Of a DNA stretch of 43,481 nucleotides, positions 16,515 to 24,614 are shown one piece after another. The position numbers were made by a program, and so were the translations under genes. This DNA is from an uncultured Oscillospiraceae bacterium (GTDB lineage: Bacteria; Bacillota; Clostridia; Oscillospirales; Acutalibacteraceae): assembly GCA_949283785.1 (NCBI GenBank), contig CASDTR010000061.1, positions 1 to 43,481 on the forward strand. Direction: 5' to 3'. Position 1 is the stretch's first letter; each line of letters begins with the position of its first letter. Under the pieces are notes generated by a model. It did not search any database and was not told the origin of the DNA. It was given only the letters and a program-made list of their open reading frames with translations.

Positions 16515-17855
16515 TCAGCATTTTCTGAAATTCTCCGCCGCCTTTAAAAGGGCCTCTTTTTCGTTTTCGTATTTTCCGTCGATAACTCCCTCGAGGAGGT
16601 GTCTGAGGATTTTTCCTATTTCCCGTCCTTCGGGAAACCCCGCTTCTGTAAGGTCCCTGCCGTTGACGCTCAGTGACCTGAGGCTTATGCAGCTGCTCTC
16701 CTCCCGCGCCTTTGCGGCTATCTCCTCTATTTTTTTAAAATCCTCCCTGCGGTTTCGCACTATGGGGGATTGAGCCGCGTTGTCGGCGTACTTTACCGCC
16801 ATGAGCCTTTGAAAATTTTCGTCTCCCATTTTTCCGAGCCTTCTGAGTACGGGCTTTTTCTCGGGGACGATTTCCACATCGTGAAGTGCTATAAGCTCAG
16901 TCACGGCTTTAATTGTTTTGTTATCAAACTTCAATCGGCGCAGTATCCTTTCGGCGGTTTCCGCGCTTTTTTTGGCGTGGCCGTAAAAATGATCCTGGCC
17001 GTCCTCTCCCATGAAGAAGCAGGAGGGCTTTTCTATGTCGTGAAAGAGCATTGTAAGGCGCAGGACAGGGTCGGCGGGGATTGCCTCGGCCGCTCTTACG
17101 CTGTGCTCCCATGCGTCGTATATGTGGTGGATATTCTTCTGGTCAAAATTTACGCAGGGCGTTATTTCGGGAATAAACACTTCGATTATATCCGTAAAAT
17201 TCAAAAGCACATGAGCGAAATCCTTTCCGCAGATAAGCTTTGAAAATTCCGCGTTTATTCTCTCTGCGGCGATATCCTTTAAAAGCTCACTGTTTTTTCT
17301 CAGGCTTTTTTGAAGGTCAGGGGCGATGCTGAAGCCCAGCACCGCGGAAAATCTCAGAGCCCTCATAATTCGCAGGGCGTCCTCGCCGAGGCGCTTATCG
17401 GGGTCACCTATGGCTCTTATGACCTTTTTCTCAATATCATCAATGCCGCCGAAAAAGTCTGTGACTTTGCCGTCACAGTTCGCTGTGATTGCGTTTATTG
17501 TAAAGTCACGGCGTTTAAGATCCTCCTCAAGTCTCGGGGTAAAGAACACCCCGTCGGGTCTGCGGCGGTCGGTGTACTTCCCGTCGATTCTGAAAGTCGT
17601 CACTTCAAAGGCCTCATAATTTTTAAGGACCGTAACGGTGCCGTGCTTTATTCCCGTTTTAATCACTCTGCATCCCTGCTCTTCAAAAATTTCCCCGGTC
17701 TGTTCGGGAAGGGCGGAGGTGGTTATGTCCCAGTCACAGGGCTCCTTTCCCATGAGTGAGTCCCTTACGCAGCCGCCTACGGCATAGCTTTCAAAGCCCT
17801 TATCCCTAAGGGCTTTCATGATATATTCGGCGTTTTCGGGAATGTTTATCGTCAT
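16515..17855 (-). CDS. cca: CCA tRNA nucleotidyltransferase
   Basis: This 446-residue class II enzyme adds or repairs the CCA end of tRNA. The nucleotidyltransferase motifs are clear: GGCVRDSLMG (27-36), the metal-binding DWD at 41-43, RRDFTINAI near 120 and the RNA-binding head (GEDALRIMRALRF). An HD domain follows (HHIYDAWEHSV, LTMLFHDIEKPSCF, YGHAKKSAE), as in many Gram-positive CCA enzymes with 2',3'-cyclic phosphodiesterase-like domains. The ATG at 17855 follows AAGAGGAGTTC; an upstream in-frame extension to 17912 has no SD. Confidence 0.95.
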   Translation of the reverse strand: MTINIPENAEYIMKALRDKGFESYAVGGCVRDSLMGKEPCDWDITTSALPEQTGEIFEEQGCRVIKTGIKHGTVTVLKNYEAFEVTTFRIDGKYTDRRRPDGVFFTPRLEEDLKRRDFTINAITANCDGKVTDFFGGIDDIEKKVIRAIGDPDKRLGEDALRIMRALRFSAVLGFSIAPDLQKSLRKNSELLKDIAAERINAEFSKLICGKDFAHVLLNFTDIIEVFIPEITPCVNFDQKNIHHIYDAWEHSVRAAEAIPADPVLRLTMLFHDIEKPSCFFMGEDGQDHFYGHAKKSAETAERILRRLKFDNKTIKAVTELIALHDVEIVPEKKPVLRRLGKMGDENFQRLMAVKYADNAAQSPIVRNRREDFKKIEEIAAKAREESSCISLRSLSVNGRDLTEAGFPEGREIGKILRHLLEGVIDGKYENEKEALLKAAENFRKC

Positions 17856-17883
17856 TTTTGAACTCCTCTTTTCAGATGCTTTT

Positions 17884-17912
17884 AAATTAACATAAATCTC
17901 TCTTAAATACAA
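17884..17912 (-). promoter_or_regulatory. Possible cca promoter
   Basis: On the minus strand TTGTAT and TAATTT are 17 nt apart, ahead of the chosen cca start. Both boxes are imperfect. Confidence 0.4.
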
Positions 17913-17916
17913 CCTC

Positions 17917-17946
17917 TTGAAGAAACACCCGTATATGTGATAAACT
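17917..17946 (+). promoter_or_regulatory. Possible promoter of the DUF896-DUF1653-ppa operon
   Basis: TTGAAG is followed after 18 nt by TAAACT, about 48 nt before the first start codon. Confidence 0.5.
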
Positions 17947-17993
17947 AATTATGACGTAAAAAGGGAGATATTCCCGCTGCGAAAGGAAACAAA

Positions 17994-18215
17994 ATGGATC
18001 AGAAGAAAATTGACAGAATAAGCGAGCTTACACGCATTTCGAGAGAGCGCGAGCTCACCCCCGAGGAGCAGCAGGAAAGGGCGATTCTCAGAGGGGAATA
18101 CATCGCGGCTTTTAAGCAGAGCCTTGTTTCGAGCCTTGACAATACATATATTGTGGACGAAAAGGGAAACAAGCGCAAAGTGGAGAGAAAGGCGAAGAAA
18201 AATGGACTGCATTAA
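17994..18215 (+). CDS. DUF896 (YnzC/UPF0291) family small protein
   Basis: This 73-residue basic protein matches the DUF896 pattern: IDRISELTRISRERELTPEE (residues 6-25), then EQQERAILRGEYIAAFKQSL, where the family has a three-helix bundle. The function is not established; Bacillus members are small cytoplasmic proteins of the SOS-linked YneA locus. The SD GAAAGGAAAC precedes the ATG. The 3' end overlaps the next gene by 14 nt in another frame. Confidence 0.9.
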   Translation: MDQKKIDRISELTRISRERELTPEEQQERAILRGEYIAAFKQSLVSSLDNTYIVDEKGNKRKVERKAKKNGLH

Positions 18216-18420
18216 AAAAGGCAAATACCGTCACTTTAAGGGCGGGGAATACCGTGTTATCGGGATTGCCCGACACAGCGAGACCCTTGAGGAGATGGTG
18301 GTATATGAAGCCCTTTACGGTGAGGGCGGATTATGGGTGCGCCCTGCCTCCATGTGGAACGAGGAAACGGAGCGGGACGGCAAAAAATTTAAGCGTTTTG
18401 AATTTATAGGGGAGGAATAA
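18202..18420 (+). CDS. DUF1653 family small protein
   Basis: A 72-residue gene starting at an ATG inside the end of the DUF896 gene. The protein begins [19 protein letters not shown] and continues with [16 protein letters not shown] and [11 protein letters not shown], the hallmark of DUF1653 (K-G-x-Y-x-H-F-K-G-x-x-Y). The fold is a small beta-barrel and the function is unknown. The stop is 4 nt before ppa, whose SD (GGGGAGGAA) lies within this gene, so all three are probably translated from one message. Confidence 0.88.
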   Translation: MDCIKKGKYRHFKGGEYRVIGIARHSETLEEMVVYEALYGEGGLWVRPASMWNEETERDGKKFKRFEFIGEE

Positions 18421-18424
18421 TAAA

Positions 18425-18958
18425 ATGAGCAACATCTGGCACGACATAAGTCCCAAAAGGATTTCACCTGAGGATTTCATATCGGTAATCGAGATTCCCA
18501 AGGGCAGCAAGAAAAAGTATGAGCTTGACAAGGAGACGGGTCTTATAATCCTTGACCGAATCCTTTATACTTCCACGCACTATCCCGCCAACTACGGATT
18601 TATACCGAGAACTCTGGGCGACGACGGAGACCCGCTGGATATTCTCCTTCTCTGCTCCGAGACACTGGAACCCCTTACCCTTGTAAGGTGCTATCCTATA
18701 GGTCTTATAAAGATGCTTGACGGCGGCAGAAGCGACGAGAAAATCATAGCGATTCCCTATAACGACCCCACATACAATCAGTATAACGACATCTCCGAGC
18801 TGCCCAAGCATATTTTTGATGAGATGTGCCATTTCTTTACGGTTTACAAGGCCCTCGAGGGCAAGGAGACCGTAGTTGATGAAACAGGGGGCAGGGATGA
18901 GGCTCTGAGTGTAATTTCGGGAGCCATTGATAACTATATCGAGGAATACTGCAAGTGA
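18425..18958 (+). CDS. ppa: Inorganic pyrophosphatase, family I
   Basis: This 177-residue soluble pyrophosphatase hydrolyses PPi to two phosphates and drives biosynthetic reactions. Diagnostic pieces are [16 protein letters not shown], the [22 protein letters not shown] stretch with its Mg-binding D-G-D-P-L-D (near 66-71), and the late [11 protein letters not shown]. It is slightly longer at the C-terminus than the E. coli enzyme core, with a short helical tail. It is the last gene of the DUF896-DUF1653-ppa operon, followed by a terminator. Confidence 0.95.
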   Translation: MSNIWHDISPKRISPEDFISVIEIPKGSKKKYELDKETGLIILDRILYTSTHYPANYGFIPRTLGDDGDPLDILLLCSETLEPLTLVRCYPIGLIKMLDGGRSDEKIIAIPYNDPTYNQYNDISELPKHIFDEMCHFFTVYKALEGKETVVDETGGRDEALSVISGAIDNYIEEYCK

Positions 18959-18987
18959 TAAACTGCGGGAATCATATTCATAAAGGT

Positions 18988-19028
18988 GCAGCTGTTGCAT
19001 TTTATGTGCAATAGCTGTAATTTAAATT
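18988..19028 (+). terminator. Terminator after ppa
   Basis: GCAGCTGTTGCA pairs with TGCAATAGCTGT (12 bp with G-U pairs) and is followed by AATTTAAATTT. Confidence 0.7.
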
Positions 19029-19130
19029 TCGGCACTTTGCGGTGCTTTGTATTTTATTTACCGTAAACGGCAGGGCGCCTGCGGCAAAGAGCGCTGTGTT
19101 TTTCGGTGAAGAAGAAAGTAGGGAAAAGGC

Positions 19131-21659
19131 TTGTTGTTTGAAAAAAGCGGTACATATAAAGTCTATTCAAATAAATATACTCAGGTGGAGGCAAAGGGAC
19201 AGAGGAAAAAGAAGGTGCGCCTCTGGAGAGAAGGCTTTATGACGGGCAACGGAGAAAACGGCGTCATAAATGCGGGTTCTCCCTATGACGATACGCTCAT
19301 CTATCAGAACATAAATTTTATAATGCCCTGCGACACCATACGCGACTCCTTTGATATATCAGAGCGTCTGTCCGAAGCGAGGCAGACGATTATAAAGGGC
19401 GAGTCCTACGTTACCGAGGACGGAAGGTGGTATTCCAATTACTGTTTTCATCCCGGCGGACAGTTAAGACTCACTCAGAAGAAGCAAAGGCTTTCCGATT
19501 ATGTGCGCTGGTGCGACTATGAGACAGGCGAGGCCGTGATAAAATACGAGGATAAAAGGGGCGTCTGGGAAAGGCGTACCTTCACCTCCCGCACCGATAA
19601 CGTGACGGTGACGAAAATCGGTTCCTCGTCAAAGGGTGAAAAGGTGAATCTGATTATTTCCTTTGACGACATCGCCAAAATGTATAAAAACCGCGAGGCG
19701 GGGCAGGAAGAGCTTTTAAGGTATAAAAAGCTTGTTGGCGATAAGGGCGAGTACATTGCCGAAATTGCCCACTATCCGAGCTATGAGGGCTCAGAGCTTA
19801 AAGACGCGGGCTATGCCACCTTGGTGATGATATATACGCAAGGGGGCAAAAGGGAAAAGCTCCTTCTTAAGGACAGTGGAGACAGGACGAATGCGGGCAG
19901 GGAGCCGAATCCTGCCGTAAAGGTCTCCGACGCCGAGGCGGTGTATCTCATAGCCGTTTCCGACAGGGATTTGAATATGGGAGCTTTTGATGAGTTTGAA
20001 AAGGAGCAGGAGTATCTCCTTATAAAAAGTCTTCTGGCAAGGTGCGGGAAGGTCTTTGAAAAATATGCCGACGGCGGCTGTTTCAGCTTTGAAAAAGCAC
20101 TCGAACCCAGCGCCGCAGAGCAGAGCGCCCTTTTTAACGCCGTTAAATTTAAACTGGGAACGGGGGAGGAACGTGACCTTCCCAATGAAAAGCTTCTCTC
20201 CCTTCAAAGAAAGAGCAAAGCTCTTAATGCCGAAATGGTGGAGAGGGCGTACAATACTGGCAGATACGCTATGATATGCTGCAGCGGACATGATTCAATC
20301 AGCCGCCTTTACGGCATCTGGACGGGGGAATGGGCTCCCCGGTGGAACGGAAGCTACACAATGGACGCCAACGTAAACCTGCAATGCTCGGCTATGAACA
20401 GCGCCGACTGTGTTTCTTACGGAGAAAGCTATATACGCTTTGTCTTGAAGCAGATTGAACACTGGAAGATAAACGCCCTGCGCTGTTACGGCTTTAAAAA
20501 CGCTATTTTGGCTCCCGCCAATACGGACGGAACAAATGCGCTTATAGTGGAATACAATACTGTCTATCCCTTTGAATACTGGAACCACGGAGCAGCGTGG
20601 ATGCTTCAGCCCATATATGAATTTTACCTTTCCTACGGAAACAGAACCGTCAGCGTGGACGGAGAAGAAAAAAGGCTTTTGGAGGATATCCTCCTGCCTC
20701 TCCTTCAGCTGAACGTCAATTTCTGGGTCCAGATGCTCACCCCCGAATACTATACCGATTCAAAGGGCGATATGCATTATGAAGAGGGCAAGAGCGTTTT
20801 GGCCGACGGCGAATATTACTGTATCGTCCCGGGAAATTCCCCCGAGAATATGCCGAAAAATCTTACATCCGCAAGGGCGGCCAACTGTGCGGCGGATATA
20901 AGCGCGGCGAGAAAGAGCTTTGAGATGCTCATAAATGCGCAAAAGGATATTGACGAAGAGAAGTACAGGGAGGATATTGAGGTCTGGGAGCAGTTTATAA
21001 AGAAGCTTCCCCCTTATCTTTACGACGAAACGGGAGCTATCAAGGAGTGGGCGGCAAGCTGTTTTGAGGAAAACAACAAGCACCGCCATATAAGCCACCT
21101 GTACTGCGCGTGGCCTCCAAACGAGACGCAGAATAACGAGGAGCTTGCGAAGGCCTGCTTACAGGCTCTCAAAAACAGGAACAGCGCGGGAAAAAAGAGC
21201 GAGGAAACCCAGACCCATGGCTGGCTTCATAAGGGACTCGTAGCTGCAAGGCTCAAGGACCGTGAGCAGGTGGAGAAATGTCTCCGGGTACTTCTCACTA
21301 CAAAGGTTTACTATAATTCCATGCTCACTGACCACAATACGAACCGCGGCTCAGACTGCTTCTGCACCGACACCTCTCTGGGAATTTTAGGCGTCATAGA
21401 CGAAATGCTCATGTATTCAAACAGGGGAGTTATAGAGGTAATGCCCGCCCTTATAAAGGATTTGAGGGAAGGCAGCGTCGAGGGGCTTATGGCAAACACT
21501 CAGGCCGCGGTTTCAATCAAATGGAAGGATACAGCGGTAAAGGTGGCCGTTACTAGCGGCGCCGAACAGACCATAGCCGTTTCCTGCGCAGGACGCGGCG
21601 GCAAGAAAGAGAGCTTTGAAAAGGGAGAGACGAAGGTCTTTGACTTTACATTAAGCTGA
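19131..21659 (+). CDS. GH95-like glycosidase (alpha-L-fucosidase / alpha-L-galactosidase type)
   Basis: This 842-residue protein has the GH95 layout: an N-terminal beta domain (GFMTGNGENGVINAG near 35-49, usually LPIGNGRLGA), a linker, an (alpha/alpha)6 barrel and a short beta tail. Family blocks are YGIWTGEWAPRWNGSY (about 394-409) with N414 and N416 in DANVNLQ, WNHGAAWMLQPIYEFYL, NSPEN with E572, and HRHISHLY (651-658). These match the Asn pair and Glu of characterised fucosidases, though the sequence is divergent. There is no signal peptide. The start is a TTG at 19131 or 19134 after AGTAGGGAAAAGG; no ATG fits. It stands alone, so its glycan partner enzymes are elsewhere. Confidence 0.82.
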   Translation: MLFEKSGTYKVYSNKYTQVEAKGQRKKKVRLWREGFMTGNGENGVINAGSPYDDTLIYQNINFIMPCDTIRDSFDISERLSEARQTIIKGESYVTEDGRWYSNYCFHPGGQLRLTQKKQRLSDYVRWCDYETGEAVIKYEDKRGVWERRTFTSRTDNVTVTKIGSSSKGEKVNLIISFDDIAKMYKNREAGQEELLRYKKLVGDKGEYIAEIAHYPSYEGSELKDAGYATLVMIYTQGGKREKLLLKDSGDRTNAGREPNPAVKVSDAEAVYLIAVSDRDLNMGAFDEFEKEQEYLLIKSLLARCGKVFEKYADGGCFSFEKALEPSAAEQSALFNAVKFKLGTGEERDLPNEKLLSLQRKSKALNAEMVERAYNTGRYAMICCSGHDSISRLYGIWTGEWAPRWNGSYTMDANVNLQCSAMNSADCVSYGESYIRFVLKQIEHWKINALRCYGFKNAILAPANTDGTNALIVEYNTVYPFEYWNHGAAWMLQPIYEFYLSYGNRTVSVDGEEKRLLEDILLPLLQLNVNFWVQMLTPEYYTDSKGDMHYEEGKSVLADGEYYCIVPGNSPENMPKNLTSARAANCAADISAARKSFEMLINAQKDIDEEKYREDIEVWEQFIKKLPPYLYDETGAIKEWAASCFEENNKHRHISHLYCAWPPNETQNNEELAKACLQALKNRNSAGKKSEETQTHGWLHKGLVAARLKDREQVEKCLRVLLTTKVYYNSMLTDHNTNRGSDCFCTDTSLGILGVIDEMLMYSNRGVIEVMPALIKDLREGSVEGLMANTQAAVSIKWKDTAVKVAVTSGAEQTIAVSCAGRGGKKESFEKGETKVFDFTLS

Positions 21660-21698
21660 GTCCGCATAATAAAGAGACGATAAAAGCAATAAATAAAA

Positions 21699-21730
21699 GA
21701 ATCACCCGAGGCAAAAGCTTCGGGTGATTC
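21699..21730 (-). terminator. Terminator serving the minus-strand GNAT gene
   Basis: A 13-bp stem (GAATCACCCGAGG with CTTCGGGTGATTC, one G-U). Read on the minus strand it is followed by TTTTATTTATTG; on the plus strand there is no T-tract, so GH95 is poorly served. Repeat copy B begins about 3 nt to its right. Confidence 0.75.
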
Positions 21731-21732
21731 AG

Positions 21733-21926
21733 CTTGTTTGAAAACTGAAATTCCGCACTTACTCTTGTCTCCCTTGTGTAAAGGGAGATGTAAAGGCATG
21801 AGCCTTGACAGAGGGATTGGTAAGCTGAGCTTGCAGGCATGTCGCGCAGCAGGCTGAGCCTGGACTCAATGCGCGAACTCTGGTTGCTGTAAAAATTAAC
21901 TATACCTGCCCGCAAAAGGCTGTCTT
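21733..21926. repeat. Dispersed repeat, copy B (shorter)
   Basis: It aligns with copy C from CTGAAATTC (21745) through GTCTCCCTTGTGTAAAGGGAGATGT, which forms the hairpin TCTCCCTT/AAGGGAGA at 21768-21788, and again at TATACCTGCCCGC (21901-21913). With copy A it shares AAGCTGAGCTTGCAGGCATG-TCGC near 21822. It carries GACAGAGGGATTG at 21808, as copy A does at 4575. The right-hand part seen in copies A and C is missing: it stops against the end of the GNAT gene. Confidence 0.72.
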
Positions 21927-21944
21927 GAAAAGGACGGAGGAATA

Positions 21945-22370
21945 TTACACAAACGCAATCATATCAATATGTGGGATGTGCTCGTCCATGTATTCCTCTC
22001 CCACGGTTTTGAATCCGAATTTCTCATAAAAGCCCACGGCGTAGGTCTGTGCGCCGATGTGCAGCTCCTTAGCGCCCATTTCCTTTGCTTTTTCGATAAT
22101 CAGAGTAAGGAGCTCTGCACCGATATTCTTGCCCCTGTATTCCTTTAACACTGCAATTCTGCCGGGCTTGTAAACTCCCTCCGAGAGCTTTATAACGCGT
22201 GCGGTGGCTACGGCTTTGCTTTCGTCTGTGAGCACAAGATGCCAGCAGTCCTTGTCGGCCTCGTCAAATTCCAGCTCAATGGGATATTCCTGTTCCCTTA
22301 CAAAAACTTCTATTCTTATTTCTCTGGAAAGGGGATAGTCCTCTCCGGGAGCGTACCAGACAGTATTCAA
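21945..22370 (-). CDS. GNAT N-acetyltransferase, ElaA-like
   Basis: This 141-residue protein has REIRIEVFVREQEYPIELEFDEADKD near its start, the ElaA-type R.xVFvvEQ..py.E.D..D pattern. The acetyl-CoA loop is YRGKNIGAELL (about 85-95), then GAQTYAVGFYEKFGF near the end. Substrates of this group are mostly unknown. An in-frame GTG at 22385 lies in GTGGGAGGA, which is the SD itself; the TTG at 22370 is 7 nt further on and is the likelier start. Confidence 0.87.
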   Translation of the reverse strand: MNTVWYAPGEDYPLSREIRIEVFVREQEYPIELEFDEADKDCWHLVLTDESKAVATARVIKLSEGVYKPGRIAVLKEYRGKNIGAELLTLIIEKAKEMGAKELHIGAQTYAVGFYEKFGFKTVGEEYMDEHIPHIDMIAFV

Positions 22371-22478
22371 AAAAATTCCTCCCACTCTGCGTATTTTACT
22401 TGAAATATAGTAACATAAAAAAAGATGTGGGTAAATGAGAAAAATTTAAAAAATATTATGCAGGGTTCCATTTTTTTA

Positions 22479-22506
22479 TTGCAAAAACAAAGGGTGGTGA
22501 TATAAT
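22479..22506 (+). promoter_or_regulatory. Promoter of ilvE
   Basis: TTGCAA and TATAAT are 16 nt apart, with an extended -10 TG (TGATATAAT). Confidence 0.8.
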
Positions 22507-22554
22507 TAAAAACAGAAAGCCTTATATGGCATAATTTTTCAGAGGTGTTCATTT

Positions 22555-23625
22555 ATGCAGGAAATCAAAGTTGAACTTACAAAAAATCCCAAGGAGAAGC
22601 CTCAGGACCAGAGCAAGTTGGGCTTCGGCAACTATTACACCGACCATATGTTCCTTATGAATTACGATGAGGGACAGGGCTGGCATGACCCGAGAATAGT
22701 CCCCTACGCTCCCATCCCCCTTGACCCGGCCGCCATGTGCCTTCACTACGGTCAGGAAGTTTTTGAGGGACTCAAGGCTTACAGAACTGCCGACGGCAGA
22801 ATCCTTCTTTTCCGCCCCGACAGAAACATGGCGAGACTTAACGTCTCCAACGACCGCCTTTGCATTCCTCCCATCGACGAAGAGTTTGCAATCGAAGCGG
22901 TCAAAAAGCTCGTACTTGTTGATAAGGACTGGATTCCCACAGAAGAGGGAACCTCACTTTATATAAGACCCTACATTTTCGCCGTTGACGCTCATGTTGG
23001 CGTACATCCCGCTCATCACCTTATTTTCGCCATTATCCTTTCACCTGTAGGCGCTTACTATCCCGAGGGACTTAACCCCGTTAAGATCTATGTTGAGGAT
23101 GAGTATGTCCGCGCAGTCAAGGGCGGAATGGGCTTTACAAAGACAGGCGGCAACTATGCAGCATCCCTGAAGGCTCAGGCAGAGGCCGAGAAGAAGGGCT
23201 ACACTCAGGTGCTTTGGCTTGACGGCGTTGAGCGCAAGTATATTGAGGAAGTCGGTACAATGAACGTGTTCTTTGTAATCGACGACGAGGTTATCACTCC
23301 CGAGCTCAGAGGCAGCATCCTTTCAGGCGTTACTCGTATGTCATGCATCGACATTCTCCGCTCATGGGGCATGAAGGTCAGCGAGCGCAGGCTTTCTATT
23401 CAGGAAGTTGCAAAGGCTGCCGAAGAGGGCAGACTTAAAGAGGCCTTCGGAAGCGGTACGGCTGCCGTTATCTCTCCCATCGGCGAGCTTCGCTGGGGCG
23501 ATGACGTAATGGTTATCAACGACGGCAAGATCGGCGAAATTTCCGCAAAGCTTTACGACAACCTTACGGGAATTCAATGGGGAAAGCTTCCCGATGAATT
23601 CGGCTGGACAGTTGAGGTAAAATAA
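22555..23625 (+). CDS. ilvE: Branched-chain amino acid aminotransferase
   Basis: This 356-residue class IV PLP aminotransferase interconverts leucine, isoleucine and valine with their 2-oxo acids. Visible landmarks are HYGQEVFEGLKAYR (64-77), FRPDRNMARLN, YIRPYIFA, the PLP lysine K196 in GFTKTGGNYAASLKAQ, IEEVGTMNVFFV, and GSGTAAVISPIG near the C-terminus. It is the long, BCAT-like form, not the short E. coli type. The SD AGAGGTG is well placed. It is monocistronic, with its own promoter and terminator. Confidence 0.96.
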   Translation: MQEIKVELTKNPKEKPQDQSKLGFGNYYTDHMFLMNYDEGQGWHDPRIVPYAPIPLDPAAMCLHYGQEVFEGLKAYRTADGRILLFRPDRNMARLNVSNDRLCIPPIDEEFAIEAVKKLVLVDKDWIPTEEGTSLYIRPYIFAVDAHVGVHPAHHLIFAIILSPVGAYYPEGLNPVKIYVEDEYVRAVKGGMGFTKTGGNYAASLKAQAEAEKKGYTQVLWLDGVERKYIEEVGTMNVFFVIDDEVITPELRGSILSGVTRMSCIDILRSWGMKVSERRLSIQEVAKAAEEGRLKEAFGSGTAAVISPIGELRWGDDVMVINDGKIGEISAKLYDNLTGIQWGKLPDEFGWTVEVK

Positions 23626-23643
23626 TCACAGGGCTTTTATCAG

Positions 23644-23677
23644 AATCCCGTATACCAAAAGGTATATGGGATTTTTT
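23644..23677 (+). terminator. Terminator after ilvE
   Basis: AATCCCGTATACC pairs with GGTATATGGGATT around AAAA, followed by a T-tract. Confidence 0.92.
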
Positions 23678-23717
23678 AAAGCCGTGACAATTATCTTATG
23701 AAAGGCGGTTGGAATTT

Positions 23718-24194
23718 ATGGCGGAGGTTAAGACCAACGCTATGCGTATTCTCGAAAAAAACAAAGTGCCCTATAAAATGTATACCTATGAAACCGACGG
23801 GAATATCGACGGGGTAAGCGTCGCCAAAAAGCTGGGGCAGGATGTTGAAGCCGTATACAAAACCCTTGTGACGGTGGGCAAAAGCGGCGGATACTATGTT
23901 TTTGTAATTCCCGTCGAAAAGGAGCTGAGCCTTAAAAAGGCGGCCAAGGCGGCGGGGGAAAAGTCCGTGGAAATGATACACGTCAAGGATATCAACAAGG
24001 TGACGGGATATATAAGGGGAGGCTGCTCTCCCGTTGGAATGAAAAAGCTGTATCCGACCTTTATCAGCGATACCGCTTCCGAACGTGAAACCATAATCGT
24101 AAGCGGCGGCAAGATAGGCTTTCAGGTAGAGCTTTCCCCGCAGGCTTTGGCAGACGCAGTAAAGGCGAAATTTGCCGATATTATTATGGACTGA
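23718..24194 (+). CDS. ybaK: Cys-tRNA(Pro)/Cys-tRNA(Cys) deacylase, YbaK/EbsC family
   Basis: This 158-residue editing enzyme hydrolyses mischarged Cys-tRNA(Pro). It shows KTNAMRILEKNKVPYKMYTYE at the N-terminus, AVYKTLVTVGKSGGYYVFVIPVEKELSLKKAAKAAGEK (catalytic Lys within VYKTL), and VTGYIRGGCSPVGMKK, the G-G-x-S-P-x-G loop. The ATG at 23718 follows AAAGGCGG; an upstream TTG at 23709 overlaps the SD. Its aminoacyl-tRNA partner (proS) is not in the window. Confidence 0.94.
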   Translation: MAEVKTNAMRILEKNKVPYKMYTYETDGNIDGVSVAKKLGQDVEAVYKTLVTVGKSGGYYVFVIPVEKELSLKKAAKAAGEKSVEMIHVKDINKVTGYIRGGCSPVGMKKLYPTFISDTASERETIIVSGGKIGFQVELSPQALADAVKAKFADIIMD

Positions 24195-24217
24195 GAAAAG
24201 AAAACATGATATTTACC

Positions 24218-24246
24218 GCCCGTTTAAAGAGCTTCTTTAAGCTGGG
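24218..24246. terminator. Hairpin left of repeat copy C
   Basis: CCCGTTTAAAGA can pair with TTCTTTAAGCTGGG with one bulge. It is almost the same sequence as the terminator at 24543, identical at 24 of 25 bases over 24218-24242. No T-tract follows it, so by itself it would terminate weakly. Confidence 0.5.
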
Positions 24247-24542
24247 AGAGACTGTCGAAAAGCTGAAATTCAGCACTCACCCCAGTCTCCCTTGTGAAAA
24301 GGGAGATGTCAAAACGCAGTTTTGACATCAGGTATTGACAGGCTGAGCCTGTACCCAATTCGTGCCCTGAGTTACGGTAAAAACTCATTGTACCTGCCCG
24401 CGAGACGACTTTCATATAGACATAAGGATTTTATACGGAAAAAGCTTTGATGCTGCGCTGTTTTCTGTGCCGTATCGGATTTTATCTTAATTGTGCAAAA
24501 CAGCGAATCATAAACATCAAAATAACTTTAGCGACAAACTGA
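24243..24542. repeat. Dispersed repeat, copy C (about 300 bp, non-coding)
   Basis: The 486-nt gap between ybaK and the alcohol dehydrogenase gene consists of this element, its flanking hairpins and a promoter. It contains a hairpin TCTCCCTT/AAGGGAGA (24286-24306), a perfect 11-bp inverted repeat GATGTCAAAAC/GTTTTGACATC (24305-24329) and ACAGGC/GCCTGT just after. The blocks CAGGCTGAGCCTGTACCCAA (24340-24359) and ATTGTACCTGCCCGCGAGAC (24387-24406) match copy A. The bracketing direct repeats at 24218-24242 and 24543-24567 differ at one position and begin 325 nt apart, against 321 nt in copy A. It encodes nothing recognisable. Confidence 0.78.
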
Positions 24543-24578
24543 GCCCGTTTGAAGAGCTTCTTTAAGCGGGCAATTTTT
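24543..24578 (+). terminator. Terminator right of repeat copy C
   Basis: GCCCGTTTGAAGA pairs with TTCTTTAAGCGGGC (about 13 bp with G-U pairs) and is followed by AATTTTT. It is the complete form of the hairpin at 24218. Confidence 0.85.
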
Positions 24579-24614
24579 GCAGGGAAAAAAATTCAAATAT
24601 TTCTTTACAGACTA

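Noticed and set aside
18988-19130. Possible small RNA or gene between ppa and GH95
   Set aside because: Apart from the ppa terminator there is no promoter, conserved hairpin or coding frame that stands out.
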